Positions 21,754 to 31,845 of a stretch of 64,000 nt of DNA are shown here, piece after piece. Position numbers and translations under genes: made by a program. Each line of letters opens with the position of its first letter. Position 1 is the stretch's first letter. The stretch is from assembly GCF_030272615.1 (NCBI RefSeq), contig NC_081411.1:215870654-215934653 (forward strand), given 5' to 3'. This DNA is from Cryptomeria japonica (taxonomy: Eukaryota; Streptophyta; Pinopsida; Cupressales; Cupressaceae). Below the pieces are notes generated by a model, which saw only the letters and a program-made list of their open reading frames with translations, searched no databases and was not told where the DNA came from.

Positions 21754-22115
21754 TGTTAGGGTTTCAAGCAGATCTAAAGCAAATATGAACTAACAATTAT
21801 ATGCAGATTTAAATACAAAAGATAAAGAAATAAAACAGGACACAGATAACACAGAGATTTAATGTGGTTCACCTAGAATGGGTTACGTCCACCATACACA
21901 ACCATCCAATCTTTCTTATTATCCAACAAAAATAGTACATCAACATTACAATGCCTTAAGCATCCCAGCCATTTATAACATGCGTTTTTAGGGCAACAAA
22001 CAAAGTCGGCCTTTTTAGGGTTTTATTACAATGTCGGTTTTCATCAATGAAAAATGGAATTTTTTATTTATTTGTAGTACAGTACTTTGTTGATCAGTCA
22101 CCACATTTCAACAAG
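21754..22115 (-). repeat. E6 5' LTR
   Basis: 362 bp. The primer-binding site, TGGTATCAGA on the minus strand with two spacer bases, lies immediately left (about 21742-21751). It is followed on the right by the duplicated AGATC. Confidence 0.93.
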
Positions 22116-22238
22116 ATCATTCCTGAAACTAGACCAGATCTTAGTTACTTCACTCAATCACTATGTTAAACAAACAACTAGCTACAATTTGATCTTGACT
22201 TCTGCAACACATCTAGCTCTCGGTCTCGTCGGTTGTAA

Positions 22239-23027
22239 ATGCTTGTTCAAACCAGAAGCTCTTCTAAGAATTCTGACAAAAGTAAGAATCCTATGGCTAC
22301 CTTAGCTCCAATTCCCATGGCTACCTTGGATCAAATGCTTCAAGATATCAAGGAAGAAATATATGACATGAAAATCCAACAAAATAAATCAATGAATCCA
22401 TTTGAAAAACAAATGCATGATATCAAGAGTGAGAAACTTCAAGGAATTCTAAAATGATTATATGATTTGACAATCACATACCAACAAATAATTGACAATC
22501 AAAGACCAATTATCGTACAAGATCACAAAACACCTTCATGATATCCCCTAGATAGATAGTTTACACCTTTGGGGCAATCTATTGAGTCAACTTTGGAAGA
22601 GCTTCTTAAGAAGAATCTTATCATATTGCCTAAAAAGACCACATGGGGATGTGAAGTTTTCAGTAGTTACTGTGCATATCATAGGCATAACAAACATAAG
22701 ACTTCAATGTGTATGGAATTTAAACATAAGATTCAAGATCTCATTGATAATGGTGTCTTTGAAATTGAAGATCCTAACGACTCACCTAAAGAAAAAGAAG
22801 GAACTACTTTTAAGCATGATCAAAATCATGAACCTATGTCTAGCAAGGCTCCATATGTGGCCTCCATCCCTTCCATGATGTCTTCATCTCCTTCAAACAA
22901 TGAAACTTCTCATGTTTACCTTCAAGGGCTATCTCCTATTAAAATTCAAGTTAATGCCAATATTGATACAAGTTCCTCTAAAGATTTAAAATCCCAGATC
23001 CTATGCCATCATGCACTCCAATTCTAA
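22239..23027 (+). pseudogene. E5 gag remnant lacking the capsid core
   Basis: The first piece (22239-22457) starts MLVQTRSSSKNSDKSKNP and has repeated PMATLA units and a helical stretch (LDQMLQDIKEEIYDMK). The second (22569-23027) has GQSIESTLEELLKKN and CAYHRHNKHKTSMC, followed by FKHKIQDLIDNGVFE. C-x2-H-x5-H-x4-C in that setting is the modified zinc finger near the C-terminus of Tat-type Gag. Only about 110 bp separate the two, so the capsid-forming middle of Gag is missing. Confidence 0.75.
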
Positions 23028-24132
23028 ATGTACCCACTCTAGAGAGTCCCACTCAAAATGCTTCCCCATCATCCAAAATATGAAGACCTTCCAAGAATCC
23101 CCTACGCCTATGCACAATCTTACCCCTTCCTTAGAAGTGACTCCATGTCAAGGGGATAATTTGAAAAATGAAGAAACAAGTCCTATCATAAATCAAGATC
23201 AAGACACCAAAACTCTCCAATCCCATCTAATGATTGAAAAAGATCCTATTTCACTAGATTCCCATGATGATCCCCTTATACCTTTCCCTTTCTTCCAAGA
23301 TGATCCCCTTCCATCTCAAGAGAAAAGTATCCTTCCTAAGCAAGATCATGATGCGTCTTCCACCTTTTCAAACTATGCTATTCAAAATGAAGAGTCAAAC
23401 ACCCTTCCTACTCTACCCAATGGTCCTCTTCCATTTCAAGATAAAAGTATCCCTTCATATCCTTGTCATAATCCTCCATGTTCACTTTATGATCCCATCA
23501 TACCTTGCAATCCACCTCCACCTCAAAATGGACTTGCCTCTAGCATCAAAAGAAAGAAGAAACCCTTTGTTAAAAAGATCTTTCAAAGCATGCATTATCA
23601 AAGAAAAGGGTTAGACATTTATGAACATGGTATATTAGAATCCCCTGCTATAAAAGAAAATATTGATTATAATGGCTACATTTCTCACTCTCAAGATGTT
23701 GGTATCTCTCATAAATCCTACATTTATCCAGTTGAGTCCAAATACATGCCTTCTCCTTCACCCCTTCCATCTATTCTAGGTCCCTATATCCCTCCATCCC
23801 TTATGCGAGATCAACAAAGGCACACATCTTTGAGTACCTTTCACCCATCTAAAATACCTTCATATCATTCGTATCCATCTACACATTCTTTTCTCCCTCC
23901 AAGCAATTTGGATGCCAAGCATAAAAGTCATAAATCAAGCAATCCACATGTATTCAAGGATCAACATGTCTCATCTAATCGACATGTCAAAACAAAGAAA
24001 AATATGATCCAAAAAGAAAAAGAAAAATACAAAACTCCACAAAGGCCCACAAAGAAAGAAGCAAAGTCAAAAGTTATATGGGTTCCTAAGGCACTTGTAC
24101 AAGCAATGGGCTCTAAGGAACTACAAAAGTAG
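23011..24132 (+). CDS. E5 Pro/Ser-rich ORF of unknown function
   Basis: 373 codons are open and overlap the gag remnant by 17 bp in another frame, so it may be the frameshifted continuation of gag. It is rich in Pro, Ser, His and Lys, with repeated motifs DDPLPSQEKSILP, NGPLPFQDKSIP and SPLPSILGPYIPPSL, and ends in a basic stretch and KSKVIWVPKALVQAMGS. A related motif, TTWIPKRLLEAQQS, follows in a shifted frame. I recognise no enzyme domain. It occupies the place where protease and the rest of pol would lie. Confidence 0.45.
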   Translation: MHSNSKCTHSRESHSKCFPIIQNMKTFQESPTPMHNLTPSLEVTPCQGDNLKNEETSPIINQDQDTKTLQSHLMIEKDPISLDSHDDPLIPFPFFQDDPLPSQEKSILPKQDHDASSTFSNYAIQNEESNTLPTLPNGPLPFQDKSIPSYPCHNPPCSLYDPIIPCNPPPPQNGLASSIKRKKKPFVKKIFQSMHYQRKGLDIYEHGILESPAIKENIDYNGYISHSQDVGISHKSYIYPVESKYMPSPSPLPSILGPYIPPSLMRDQQRHTSLSTFHPSKIPSYHSYPSTHSFLPPSNLDAKHKSHKSSNPHVFKDQHVSSNRHVKTKKNMIQKEKEKYKTPQRPTKKEAKSKVIWVPKALVQAMGSKELQK

Positions 24133-24689
24133 GAAAAATAAAAAACCACGTGGATCCCTAAGCGGCTACTTGAAGCACAACAGTCTAAATAAAAATCAAA
24201 ATTGGCATCCAAAATTGTTGTTCCTCCATCCAAACCTTCTGATTCTATTCCTCCATCACCTCCTTCATCCATTTTGGGTTCTTATGCCCCAAAATTTGTA
24301 ACCTTTCCTCCATCCAAATCTCAAATTTTGAGATTCACTTCTCTTCCATATGTCCACCATCCCTCAAGATGTGTGCCAATGTTGATCTTTCCAACATTTC
24401 CATCTATCCATACACAATTCTTCCAACTTCCCATCCCTTATCCAACACCTCTTTTCCACCCTTCCATCCCTCTTATCCAATCCTTTGCATAAGTCCTTGC
24501 CTTAGTTTCATTTCATTATCCTGCCAACATCTTTGAGCATACCTTCATAGCCATGGTCTATTTCAACTCATATTCCAAGGGTACCATCCAAAGCAGCGAG
24601 ACGTTGGGGTCCTTCTTCCATCCCCTAGCATGCCTCCATTATCTTTCAAAAAGAAGAAAAAAAATGATGAAAAAAAAATGATGAAAAAA
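24133..24689 (+). other. E5 degenerate coding-like region
   Basis: Pro/Ser-rich frames (24202-24492: PPSKPSDSIPPSPPSS and related) continue the style of the upstream ORF with shifts and stops, ending in an A-rich tract with GATGAAAAAAAAATGATG. No domain is recognisable. Confidence 0.4.
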
Positions 24690-24790
24690 AAGTAACGAGA
24701 AATAAATTCGTTCCTTGTGTGAAAACCACTTCTTGTGGCGCCTTGGGCAAGTACCATGATGAAAACCTGGTAAATGGGCGTCATGCGTAA
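24690..24790 (+). other. Conserved post-pol stem-loop block (E5 copy)
   Basis: Starts after an A-rich tract with GTAACGAGAAATAAATTCG, then CCAC-TTCTT-GTGG (24726-24738), CTTGGGCAAGTACCATGATG, AAAACCTGGTAAATGGGCG and CATGCGTAA. Aligns with 42811-42905 and 441-540 on the minus strand. A weaker echo with two GTGAAAACCTGGTAAAC units occurs at 25600-25700. Confidence 0.55.
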
Positions 24791-25342
24791 TCCATTATCC
24801 TTTGCACTTTATATTGGGGGCAAGTTCCATCCATGTACATCCATCTATTATCCTTCATCCTCCATTATCCCTCATCCGCTCTATCTACATTCATATCCCT
24901 TTTCCACCTTTGATCTTGACAAGGTTAAGGATCTTTGCAGGATTCATGTGTCCTATCTATTACACTTGATCTAGACCCTTTAGCTCCTATCCATTGCTCG
25001 CTTACATCCTTCATTACCACCTTTGATCTTGATTATCCTATTTGTCGCCTATCCAAATCTTGATCAACACTATGGACAAAATGCAAAAACATGCTTTTCG
25101 CAAACCTCTTGACATGCCCACTTCTTTGGACCATATGGCTTCGCTGCGCTATATCCTTGCTTCACTACACTATATCCTTGCTTTACATCGCTAAAATCAT
25201 TGGTTTACATTGCTATATCTAGACCCTATGCTTGGATTAACATTGTGAGATAGTCCTTGAAAGTGTCCACCATCATTCGCTTATCCATTAATGTACTCAA
25301 AATCCCTTTTGCTTTGCTAGACACTAGGAGAAAACATCAAAA

Positions 25343-25560
25343 TCCTAAAAATCATAAAATGTCCTGAACAAAATCCTAAAAATCATAAAATGTCCAGAAC
25401 AAAATCCTAAAAAATCCTAAAATGTCTTGAAAAAACTCCTAAAAATCATAAAATGTCCTAAAAAAAAAAATCATAAAAGTTCTGAAGAAATCCTAAAAAA
25501 TCAGAAAAAAACCTGAAGAAATCCTAAAAATCAGAAAAAGACCTGAAGAAATTCAAAAAA
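25343..25560 (+). repeat. A-rich tandem repeat, about 31-bp unit
   Basis: Units such as AATCCTAAAAATCATAAAAT plus GTCCTGAACAA recur about seven times with decay. Position matches the repeat array of E1 (64-240). Confidence 0.75.
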
Positions 25561-27942
25561 AAAAAGAAAAGAAAAAAGGGAAAAAGAGAAAAATGCCTTG
25601 GTGAAAACCTGGTAAACAGTCACCTTGGTAAAAAATAAATAAAATGAATCTCTGCCAAGCATGTGAAAACCTGGTAAACAAGCGCCTCTTGTACTCAAGC
25701 ACTCCATCTATCAATGCAACGTTGGCATTCCCGCTTTCCTGCATATTTGCTTTCGCTTGTACATATTTCAGTCACTTTTGTGACATCCTGGTTCATTGGA
25801 ACCCTCATGGCTTGAAACCGATCAATGTCCTAGTCTTAGGTAATCAACAGAGCACATTACATATCCTAAGCAGTATCAACCAAGTCAACCTTACATTAGT
25901 AAAACCTAGTCATCCACTCCGAGTCACTTACCTGTCTCCTGACTATTGAAGAGTTTGAGCTATACATAAAAAATTTCTTTGTGTGTTGTCAACCTTACGT
26001 CAGTAAAACAACATAATGGAAAACAATCACTAAATAGTTTGAGCTATGCATAAAATTTTTGTTTGTGTGCTGTCTTTTATATTGGTTTTCGATTATTATC
26101 CCTTTGAGTAACTTGAGGAAGTCTATCTTGACTAAGAGGAGCAAGGATTGGGGGCATAATATTTTCTTGTTTTTTGCTTGTAGGAACGATCCCAATGATC
26201 TATAAACATCTAAATTAGCTTGGTGTCTGTGATAAGAGCCTTCACATCAAGGTGAAATCGCCTCACATACCTCGACTCCGCTTATTTGAATGCTACAGGG
26301 AGGTTCCCATCATTTCTTTGTCTGTTTTGAGGAAATCTTTTTATTGGGCAGTCTGGGTCCATGCATAATCTGTCCAAGGATATGAATGAGAAAAAGGGTC
26401 ATTGTGGACAAGATAATTCCTATTGTACATGAAAAGAAAGGAACTCTAATCTGCCTGCTATGTTTGTAAAACGCTCAATGATGAAAATTAAGCCTTTCAA
26501 AATCCAGTGACTAGGTTTAGGTTGCATTTTGCATCTCATTTTGTATTTCATTCTGCATCTCATAAATTTAGAGTGATTTCGGTATGGTAACAATGATTTC
26601 TTTATCTTCTGAATGAGAATTTGAAGTATCATCATTTCTTCACTAAGCGGTCTCTTCCTCATCATATCTCTGATCGAGTACTTGTGTATTGAGATGTTAG
26701 CTACATACATAAGCATTTTACACAGATTCATACATTCACTATCATCCATTTGAATTTACCTTATTGCATTACATTGAAAAAAAAAAAATGAAACAAATTT
26801 TGCACTACTAGTTACTCATTCTCATCATTTACTTGCATATGAAAAGAAACAAAAATAGACATCCATAATCATTTGCATTACATACATTCATGCTAAATCA
26901 GAAATGCATACATATATAATAAAGCATATAGAAAGCATCTCATAATCGAATCAACACAAGTCCGATGAAATCAAATCAAGTGCTCGTAAATCGGCTGTCT
27001 TGAGTTCATTTTTGGGATCGAAATCGAAATCTGATGTCAATTTTTTCATCAAAATTTCACGACGTTGACCACTTATCGCTTTCATCAACTGGTCATTCTC
27101 TTCTTCAACTTTGCGCTCAACATCAACCAAATTTTCAAAAATTCCTCATTATTATTCTTTGTGCTCAAAACAACTTATCATCGCTAAAAATTGCCTATCA
27201 TCATGTACCCTCGCTATCTTTTGATTTCGCTCCTGAGGGGGCATACTCGTGACCTTATGACCTCAAATGTCGAGAAAATTTTCAAATCTTCATCAAAAGT
27301 CAAGCAAAAATCTTCTCAACTAAAGAAAATCAAATAAGACCTCATCGCTAGGGGCATCTCAACTTCATCGCTTTATATCAAGTTGAGATTTCTCAATCAT
27401 CTGAATTGAATTAATCGCTAGGGGCATATCAGTTTCATATCAAGCTGATATTGTCTTTTTCTGAATTAGTCTCTTAATGTTAATCAGTTTCATCATTTTT
27501 TCATCAAGCTGATTATTCATTTAAACTCAATCAAGGGTTTAAAAAGTTTCTTTGATCATGCTCAATCTATGCAGGTGTTCAGTTTCATCGCATCGAATCA
27601 AGCTGGACAGTTTATCTTCGCTCATCGTATCTTGATCAATCAAGTTCAAGATCAATTTTTTTATCTTCACTCACTATATCTAAGTTCAATCAAGTTCTAG
27701 ATCAGTAAGATCCATTTCTTGATCAATCAAGTTCAAGTTCGGTATCTTTTGTTTTCTTTCGTTCCTAAGTTCAATCAAGTTCGGGATCGATATCGCTTTA
27801 ATCAGACTTTATCCAGCTTCATCACTTCAAATCAAGCTAAACACCTCGCTCTTCATCTGGTTCGTGATCAATCAAGTTCAGAACTGGTATCTCCTAGACA
27901 TCAAATTTTCTTTGAACCAACACGCTGCTTGCACATTAATTC
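25561..27942 (+). other. E5 3' non-coding region
   Basis: No protein frame can be supported here. It has the GTGAAAACCTGGTAAAC echoes (25600-25700) and a pair of short duplicates near 25960 and 26030 (GAGCTAT and AAATTTTTGTTTGTGTG). The final 600 bp (27330-27905) is a loose repeat array. Confidence 0.5.
27330..27905 (+). repeat. Loose repeat array before the E5 polypurine tract
   Basis: Variants of GATCAATCAAGTTCAAGATC and AGTTTCATCG...ATCAAGCTG recur at irregular spacing. Similar arrays precede the polypurine tract in E4. Confidence 0.55.
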
Positions 27943-27955
27943 AAAGAGGGGCAAA
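27943..27955 (+). promoter_or_regulatory. E5 polypurine tract
   Basis: AAAGAGGGGCAAA directly abuts the 3' LTR. E4 has the nearly identical AAAGAGGGGCAAAA at its second LTR, supporting a common origin for the two families. Confidence 0.88.
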
Positions 27956-29107
27956 TGTAATACCCTAAAAATGGTCATCTAAACCATGAGCCCCTAATCT
28001 TGACAAAATCACCAAGGTCCTAACCAAACGCAATTAAATAAATCTTGAGCATTAATTAATTCTTTAATCATCAAATGTCACATGGCAAATTAATCATTCA
28101 ATATTAATTAAATATTTATTTAATTAATTAAATCATTCCAAATAAATCATTTTAAAATAATTATCCTATTTATTTTAATTGAATATCTTAGCATATTTAA
28201 TTAAATAAATCAATTTGTCATTAAATCATCAAAAAGAGGAAGTAATTTGAAAAATAAATAAAAATTGCCATAAATCTTCAAAAAGGAAACAAATCAAGAA
28301 AGAGGAATTGGAAATTATGAGTACAAATCTTCAAAAAAGGAAACAAATCAAAAAATGAATTAATTGACAAAAAAAGAATTAAAAAATTGAGAAAATAAAT
28401 CAATTGGAGATAATCTTGAAAAACAAATCAAAAATTGATAGATAATCTCAAAGAAAGCAATTAAAACAATTAAATATTAAAATTGAATGAAATAGAGAAT
28501 AAATCAGTTTTTTTCTCATTTTATCTTAATTTTAGTTCAATTTCCTTTAAAATTGAGAAAATCATTCAATCACATCAATTCACCTAGATTGTGCTTCCTC
28601 TTGGAAAATCTTGATCGCTCATCATCATTTGATCTCAGCTGTTGGTTTCTTTTTGAATTTTCTATAAATTCAATCTCTCATCTCTCATTCAAAAAAATCC
28701 TAGAGAATGTATTGTTATTATACTATTTTTGCTCTAGGTTCATTGAGAATTTTCATTGAGATATTGCATATTAGTTATTTCATATTGCTTAAATCATTTA
28801 GCTTAAATATTCATATATTACTTAAATCATGTTAGATTAATCTTGCATATCTAGCTTAAATCTTGCATCCATTTAGCTCATATTCATGCTCATATAGAGT
28901 TAAAAATCCTTCGTTTAGGTGTTGTCTAGTCACTGGATAGCTTAGCAATTTGAGAGCAATCTAAACTCGCATCTACTAGAAGGCAATGGGTCGCTTTGTA
29001 ATGGTTTATTATTCATTGACTATTGATTTATTAACCATGCATCTAATGACTTAATTGAAGTGTTGTGTATTCCAGATACAGATATAGGTCCACTTTTCAT
29101 ACACACA
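27956..29107 (+). repeat. E5 3' LTR
   Basis: 1152 bp, same start and TATA-like box as the 5' LTR. Ends ACACACA followed by the CCTTC duplication (29108-29112). Confidence 0.9.
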
Positions 29108-29112
29108 CCTTC

Positions 29113-29576
29113 ACACTAGATTCCTTATGTTTCAAGTTCTACAACTTTCGGAACATATTTACTTGTTAATCAGTTAGCATAAACTTTGATTTGAACTCAG
29201 CAGCCATCCGCTCCCATGTTTTGATCTTCTCTTTACCTCTTCTCTGTCTATAAACCTGCAAGTGTTCCCACCAAAGAGACGCACAACCTTTCAATCGGGT
29301 ACAAGCATATTTCACCTTTCTTTCCTCTGTGGTGTTTTCAAAATCAAAATACTACTCCATTTACGAGATCCAATCCATCAATTCATCTGAATCCAACTTT
29401 CCATCATACTTCGGTGGGGTAAAATGCGATTTAGTGTTCTGTCGACTCAAAATCCTTAAGAACCTCTCTTCTTCTGGGTCAATCACCAGTGGATTTTCCA
29501 CTTGTACCATCAGTGCTTCTTCTTCTTCATCTTCACCCACATCTTCAATAGGTCGGCCTCTTCTCTGGGTTGTCTC
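29113..29576 (-). pseudogene. E2 gag, central part
   Basis: The minus frame from 29576 reads RRGRPIEDVGEDEEEEA, RFLRILSRQNTKSHF, PPKYDGKLDSDELMDWIS, then after a stop MEYYFDFENTTEERKVKYA, RLKGCASLWWEHL and TWERMAAEFKSKFM. This is the Ty3/gypsy Gag capsid domain. Its left end joins 14237 in frame once E5 is removed, and its right end joins 36281 in frame once E3 is removed. Three in-frame stops are visible. Confidence 0.9.
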
Positions 29577-30358
29577 TGTTGGAAAATGCACACTCCAATG
29601 AGAAATTGTAGGTGATTGAAGGTATTGTCATTGATGACAACCTTACAATCCTATGACACCGGCAGGCACCGACACCGACAGACTCTACACCGGCATACAG
29701 TTCACTGGCACCAAAAAGATGATTACCGACACCTTGGCCAACAAGATTTTTGTTTATTACATAATGTATTTATTGTAATATCTTTTTGTAAGCCAACAAG
29801 GCATATTGTAAAAAGGCTCATATATAAGTATGAGATCTTGTAGAACATTTGTGATAGAGATATGCATAGATGGATATTATGTGAGAATATTGAGGTAGAT
29901 TCTGGAGTAAGGTTTATGATTATTGCAAGAGCTTAAATTGGTATTGGATCTAGCATAGCAGATGCTTTTTGTAGCAGTACATCATATTGGATTTCCATAA
30001 ATCCACTTTTGTAAGTCAGTGAGACTTCCTTTTGTAACTAAGCAGTGAGCTCTAGGCACTTGGCCTTCCTGCATGTGCAGGCCCCCATTTTTGTAAGTAA
30101 TATTCACTTATTGGCTAGTGAGCGAATATTATGGGTCACAAATCCCACAGAGGTTTTTCCCACACCAGGTTTCCTCACCAAAATATTGTGTTATGGTGTG
30201 CTATCTATGTTGTGTTTATTGTTCTTATCTACTGCATTAATTTTGGTTTACGGGTACACTATTTTGGAATGCAATTCATTTAATAAGTTCATAAAATCCA
30301 TTAACTAGTTAGATACTGATTCACCCCCCCCCTCTCAGTATCTTTGGGAATCCTAACA
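29577..30358 (+). repeat. E3 5' LTR
   Basis: 782 bp. TATA box TATATAAG lies near 29821 in plus orientation. The first 170 bp contain several ACCGGCA/ACCGACA motifs, which recur throughout the element. Confidence 0.95.
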
Positions 30359-30360
30359 AT

Positions 30361-30373
30361 TGGTATCAGAGCC
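30361..30373 (+). promoter_or_regulatory. E3 primer-binding site (initiator tRNA-Met)
   Basis: TGGTATCAGAGCC, two bases after the LTR, matches the complement of the initiator tRNA-Met 3' end. Unlike E1 and E5, the match stops after 13 bases. Confidence 0.92.
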
Positions 30374-30429
30374 TGGTCCTCTATTTTCAAAAGCCTAACA
30401 ACTTGAGGAAGATTCTAACACCAGTAGAG

Positions 30430-31542
30430 ATGGAAAACTTGAGAAAGCAATTAGAAACAACTCTATCAGACTATGATGCAGAAAAATTGAAGAATATGAA
30501 ACTTGAAGATGATTTGAAGGCTGCATAGGAAATCATTCGAGGACTTCAAGAAAATCTCACTATTGCAAGGAACAAAAGAAGATAACTTTCTGAGAAGATG
30601 CAGAGTGATGATGATGAAAAATAAACTCTTATTGACCTTGTGAACAAATTGAGACAAGAGAACAATACAATGAGGAATGAGATGCATGATATGACTATGA
30701 GGTTTTGTAAAGACATTGAAGATAGAAATAAGAATGAAGATGACTTGGTTAGAAGACTAAATGATGCTGGAAGTGAAAACACAAGACTCAGTCATGAAAA
30801 TGATATGTTGAAGACAAATTTGATGCATACACAAAATGACAAAACTGAACTCATGAGATAGAAATAAATCTTGGAAAATGAGTTGGATGCTATAAACCAA
30901 CACAAAGAAAAATTCAAGAAAAGCTCAGAGGAACTTGATAACATGCTGAAGAATCAGAAACCTAATGGAGATACAAATGGCCTTGGCTTTGAAGTTGGTC
31001 AAAGCTTTGGTACTGCAAACAATCATGATCATAGTAAACCGGTAAGACAACCTAATGCTTACAAATTTAATGGGAAATGCTTTAACTGTAATAAGTATGG
31101 TCATAAAGCAAATTAGTGTACATCTAGAAATTATCAAAACACTAATGCACCCACCGGTCAATGTTCTAAATGCAGCAAAATTGGTCATAACTCAAAAAAT
31201 TGTAGAATGAATGTAAGATGTTATGTTTGTGGAAGATTTGGACACATATCTAATCAATGTAGAACACATACCGGCATAGGATATGGAAAAGCTATTCAGA
31301 AAAACAATGTGACTTGTTATGCTTGTAACAAAATTGGACACATTGCAAAATTTTGTGGAAGTAAGGCATCACCGACAAATAACAAAGGACCCCATTTGAA
31401 AGGTAAAGAGAAGGTTGAAGAGGTAAAACAATAATTTTCAAAACAATGGATTAAAAAGTCAGATCATAATGCTAGTGAAGCTATTCCTTCACCGGTAGAA
31501 CAAAGTATCACTCCACCGACAGGAGGTTCTTCATCTAACTGA
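30430..31542 (+). pseudogene. E3 Gag-like protein with coiled coil and four zinc knuckles
   Basis: A single frame from the ATG at 30430 to a TGA at 31540 (370 codons) has about six internal stops. The first 200 residues are helical with heptad-like spacing (LRKQLETTLSDYDAEKLKN, ENTRLSHENDMLKTNL). Four C-x2-C-x4-H-x4-C knuckles follow: CFNCNKYGHKAN-stop-C (31078-31119), CSKCSKIGHNSKNC (31162-31203), CYVCGRFGHISNQC (31219-31260) and CYACNKIGHIAKFC (31315-31356). RNA binding is the likely role. I see no standard capsid domain, and four knuckles is more than most plant Gag proteins have. Confidence 0.8.
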
Positions 31543-31845
31543 AGAGAAATCCTTTAGGGGTATGGCAACAAATTGAAAAACATGCTAATTTACCGTCGGT
31601 TGATGGTGAGAAGTTGAATTACTTCTTTACCGGTAGATGTTTTAAGTTTCACTTAACCAACAGACATTAAATGTGGTAGTTGAAGGAAATAACATTATAA
31701 AGAAAGTGTTTTTGGCTCTTTTTCATTCACCGAGCATTCAAATTTCCTAAGAGTGGGAAAATCCTGAGCGAAGGCATCCAAAACAAAGAGTGAAGCAAAT
31801 CATCCAAGCACTCATACCTAAAGGCATATTAAGGTATTTATAACA

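Larger units (their letters stand above)
17315..22115 (-). mobile_element. E6: Ty1/copia LTR retrotransposon inserted in E5
   Basis: Short LTRs (17315-17630 and 21754-22115) both start TGTTAGGGTTTCAAGCAGAT and end CATTTCAACA. The 5-bp duplication AGATC flanks it (17310-17314 and 22116-22120). Minus orientation is shown by the initiator-Met primer site TGGTATCAGA next to the right LTR and a purine run, AAGTGGGAGAT, next to the left. Integrase precedes RT, which defines copia. The whole gag-pol keeps one reading frame broken only by stop codons, so decay has been mainly by base substitution. Confidence 0.95.
14238..29107 (+). mobile_element. E5: pol-less Tat-related LTR retrotransposon
   Basis: LTRs at 14238-15391 and 27956-29107 both begin TGTAATACCCTAAAAATGG. 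A tRNA-Lys primer-binding site (15400) and polypurine tract (27943-27955) set plus orientation; the target duplication is CCTTC. After removing the copia element E6 it is about 10 kb. The internal part has gag fragments, a Pro/Ser-rich ORF and the same post-pol block found in E1 and E4, but no protease, RT, RNase H or integrase. It therefore looks like a deletion derivative that would depend on a relative. Confidence 0.88.
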
